A DNA stretch of 64,000 nucleotides, taken from contig AZLU01000053.1 of the NCBI GenBank assembly GCA_002224055.1, positions 68,629 to 132,628 on the forward strand. The letters run 5' to 3'. Every line of letters starts with the position of its first letter. The first letter of the stretch is position 1. Shown here one piece after another: positions 62,910 to 64,000 of this stretch. Both the position numbers and the translations under genes were made by a program. The DNA comes from Pezizomycotina sp. ARF18 (taxonomy: Eukaryota > Ascomycota). The notes under the pieces were generated by a model that was given only the letters and a program-made list of their open reading frames with translations, had not been told where the DNA came from and did not search any database.

Positions 62910-63940
62910 TCATGGCCGTTTCTGGATGCCATCGCTCATGCAAACTTCAGCTTCGGGCAATATCCTCTGTAGTTTTTCTTCCCTTACTTCTTCTGGAGTG
63001 ACTCCCATGCTCTGCGGGTTCCGAACCCGCAAGAAATTTTGGACCCGCTCTTCCCTCGTCGCCATTTCCATCTGCTCCCTCCGCAACATGTTAAGCTCGC
63101 GGCTAATCTCCCCGTTCGTCCGGTCCCGTTGCTCCTCCAGCCTCATCTTCTGCGACTCAATCCTCAAAAGCTGTATCACCGACCCAAACGCTCCGAAGCT
63201 CAGAACGAGCATAAAGAAGAAAGCCCTATCGTCGATGATCGTCTCCCGACGCTTTCCCGACGCCTGCTGGTGTTCTCCCCGCTCCCGCGCGGCTTCTTCT
63301 TCCCGCCGCTCGTACCACTTTTCCCAATCCTCCCACGTCGCGTTCGCGAACGGCGTATCGTGCCCGTACATCCGCCCCTCAGCCCTCCAACCACGCGTGT
63401 TACCATTGGTCGCTTCCTTCTGGCCGATGACCCCCTCGACTCCGGCCCACCCGGCGCCGAAGTGGTCGTAGGCGCTCTTCTTCTTAGGATCGCTGAGGAT
63501 CTCGTGGGCGGCGACCACGAGCCTGAAACGCTCGACCGTCTCCTCGCGCGAAAGCCCCGAACGGCCGGTGCCTTCCTTCGGATTGCGGTGGTGATGGTGA
63601 TGATGAAGACGATTCAAGTGGTGGTGATGGTGGTTATGGTGGCACCCGTCCGGGTGGTAGAGCTTCGCGAGGCGGTAGAAGGTCTGCTTCGCTTCAGCAG
63701 TGTACGCGGCCCGACGCTGGAGGTTAAATATAGTGTTACGGCGTGACTTTCATCGGCGGCGTCGGCCAGATCGGATCTCCCGGAGCATTGCTGTCCGCCG
63801 CGGGAGTAGCGTGGCCGCGTAGGCATTTTTATACGGGAGATTAGCGGTTGGTTTCCGTGGAGCCTCTTCCGGGCGCGAGGTGCTGCGGCAATTGTGAGGA
63901 AGGTTAAGGCGAGCGGGCTGCCGCAGCGGTAGAAGTACAT
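62910..63940 (-). CDS. Membrane-anchored J-domain protein with His-rich insertion
   Basis: Fungal DnaJ-type co-chaperone, probably mitochondrial. The start MYFYRCGSPLALTFLTIAAA (ATG 63940) is followed by an Arg-rich stretch that could act as a presequence. After one or two shifts the J domain reads IFNLQRRAAYTAEAKQTFYR and LAKLYHPDG, so the HPD triad needed to stimulate Hsp70 is present. A His-rich loop (CHHNHHHHLNRLHHHHHH) then separates HPD from the next helix, ETVERFRLVVAAHEILSDPK. Then KKSAYDHFGAGW, TPFANATWEDWEKWY and the basic stretch KRRETIIDDR. A single membrane segment follows (AFFFMLVLSFGAFGSVIQLL), then a long coiled coil (ESQKMRLEEQRDRTNGEISR, ELNMLRREQMEMATREERVQ). It ends SDGIQKRP at 62910. 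The upstream end may extend beyond 63940. Confidence 0.85.
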
Positions 63941-64000
63941 GGCCGGTAGCCTAATTGCATTTCGACCGCCGATGCGCTTGGACCATCTTTTCCTAGCTTT

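Noticed and set aside
62926-63746. Long plus-strand frames (181 and 235 codons) over the J-protein gene
   Set aside because: They are antisense shadows. The minus strand encodes a J domain with HPD, a membrane segment and a coiled coil.

Overview
The window is nuclear DNA of a filamentous ascomycete (Pezizomycotina). It carries intron-rich, single-copy eukaryotic housekeeping genes on both strands. Introns are short (about 60-200 nt) with GTAAGT/GTATGT-type donors and CTAAT/CTAAC-like branch points. Several proteins have a fungal character: Hap3, Kha1, Aim24, Ubp8, the fungal form of complex I 40 kDa subunit, a group-A-like GH18 chitinase and a Sec20 ending in HDEL. Intergenic DNA is AT-rich, full of pyrimidine tracts and poly(dA:dT) runs of 22-33 nt. 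An early-diverging class (Orbiliomycetes or Pezizomycetes) is possible, but this is a guess. I see no rRNA, no intact tRNA, no CRISPR, no transposon or virus-derived element.

Layout: 1-3.9 kb, no supported gene. 3.97-4.8 kb HAP3 (+). 6.4-7.3 kb prefoldin 2 (-), head-to-head with a CBS-domain protein (+, 7.8-8.5 kb). 8.8-10.3 kb SEC20 (-). 10.7-12.0 kb inorganic pyrophosphatase (-). 13.0-14.4 kb DUS2 (+). 15.5-15.9 kb, a predicted new 64-residue protein (-). 17.9-21.1 kb ATM1 (-), head-to-head with AIM24 (+, 21.7-23.7 kb). 25.4-27.2 kb GH18 chitinase (+). 28.2-31.5 kb KHA1-type antiporter (-). 34.8-37.3 kb GGA adaptor (-), head-to-head with TSR3 (+, 38.0-39.6 kb). Then, all on +, mitochondrial IF2 (40.1-44.9), VAC14 (46.1-49.5), a DENND6-like protein (51.6-53.7) and UBP8 (55.3-57.5). 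57.8-58.9 kb LACTB2-like hydrolase (-). 59.3-60.8 kb complex I 40 kDa subunit (-), head-to-head with RPN9 (+, 61.2-62.5 kb). 62.9-63.9 kb a membrane J-domain protein (-).

The genes are not one pathway. Two themes recur. One is mitochondrial biogenesis: ATM1, AIM24, mtIF2, the complex I subunit, the J protein, and perhaps the pyrophosphatase and LACTB2. The other is endomembrane traffic: SEC20, GGA, VAC14, DENND6. HAP3 belongs to the CCAAT-binding complex that regulates respiratory genes in fungi.

A technical feature dominates the reading. Almost every conserved gene is interrupted by single-base gains or losses, mostly in short G or A runs, and reads through cleanly in another frame. This looks like consensus sequence error, not decay, so gene spans below are given across these breaks. 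I found no convincing unknown multi-gene system. The most interesting items are a predicted 64-aa gene, a 13-nt micro-exon ending in a GC donor, a possible non-AUG mitochondrial form of pyrophosphatase, His-rich insertions in two proteins, a Trp-punctuated disordered region in mtIF2, and a uORF overlapping the HAP3 start.
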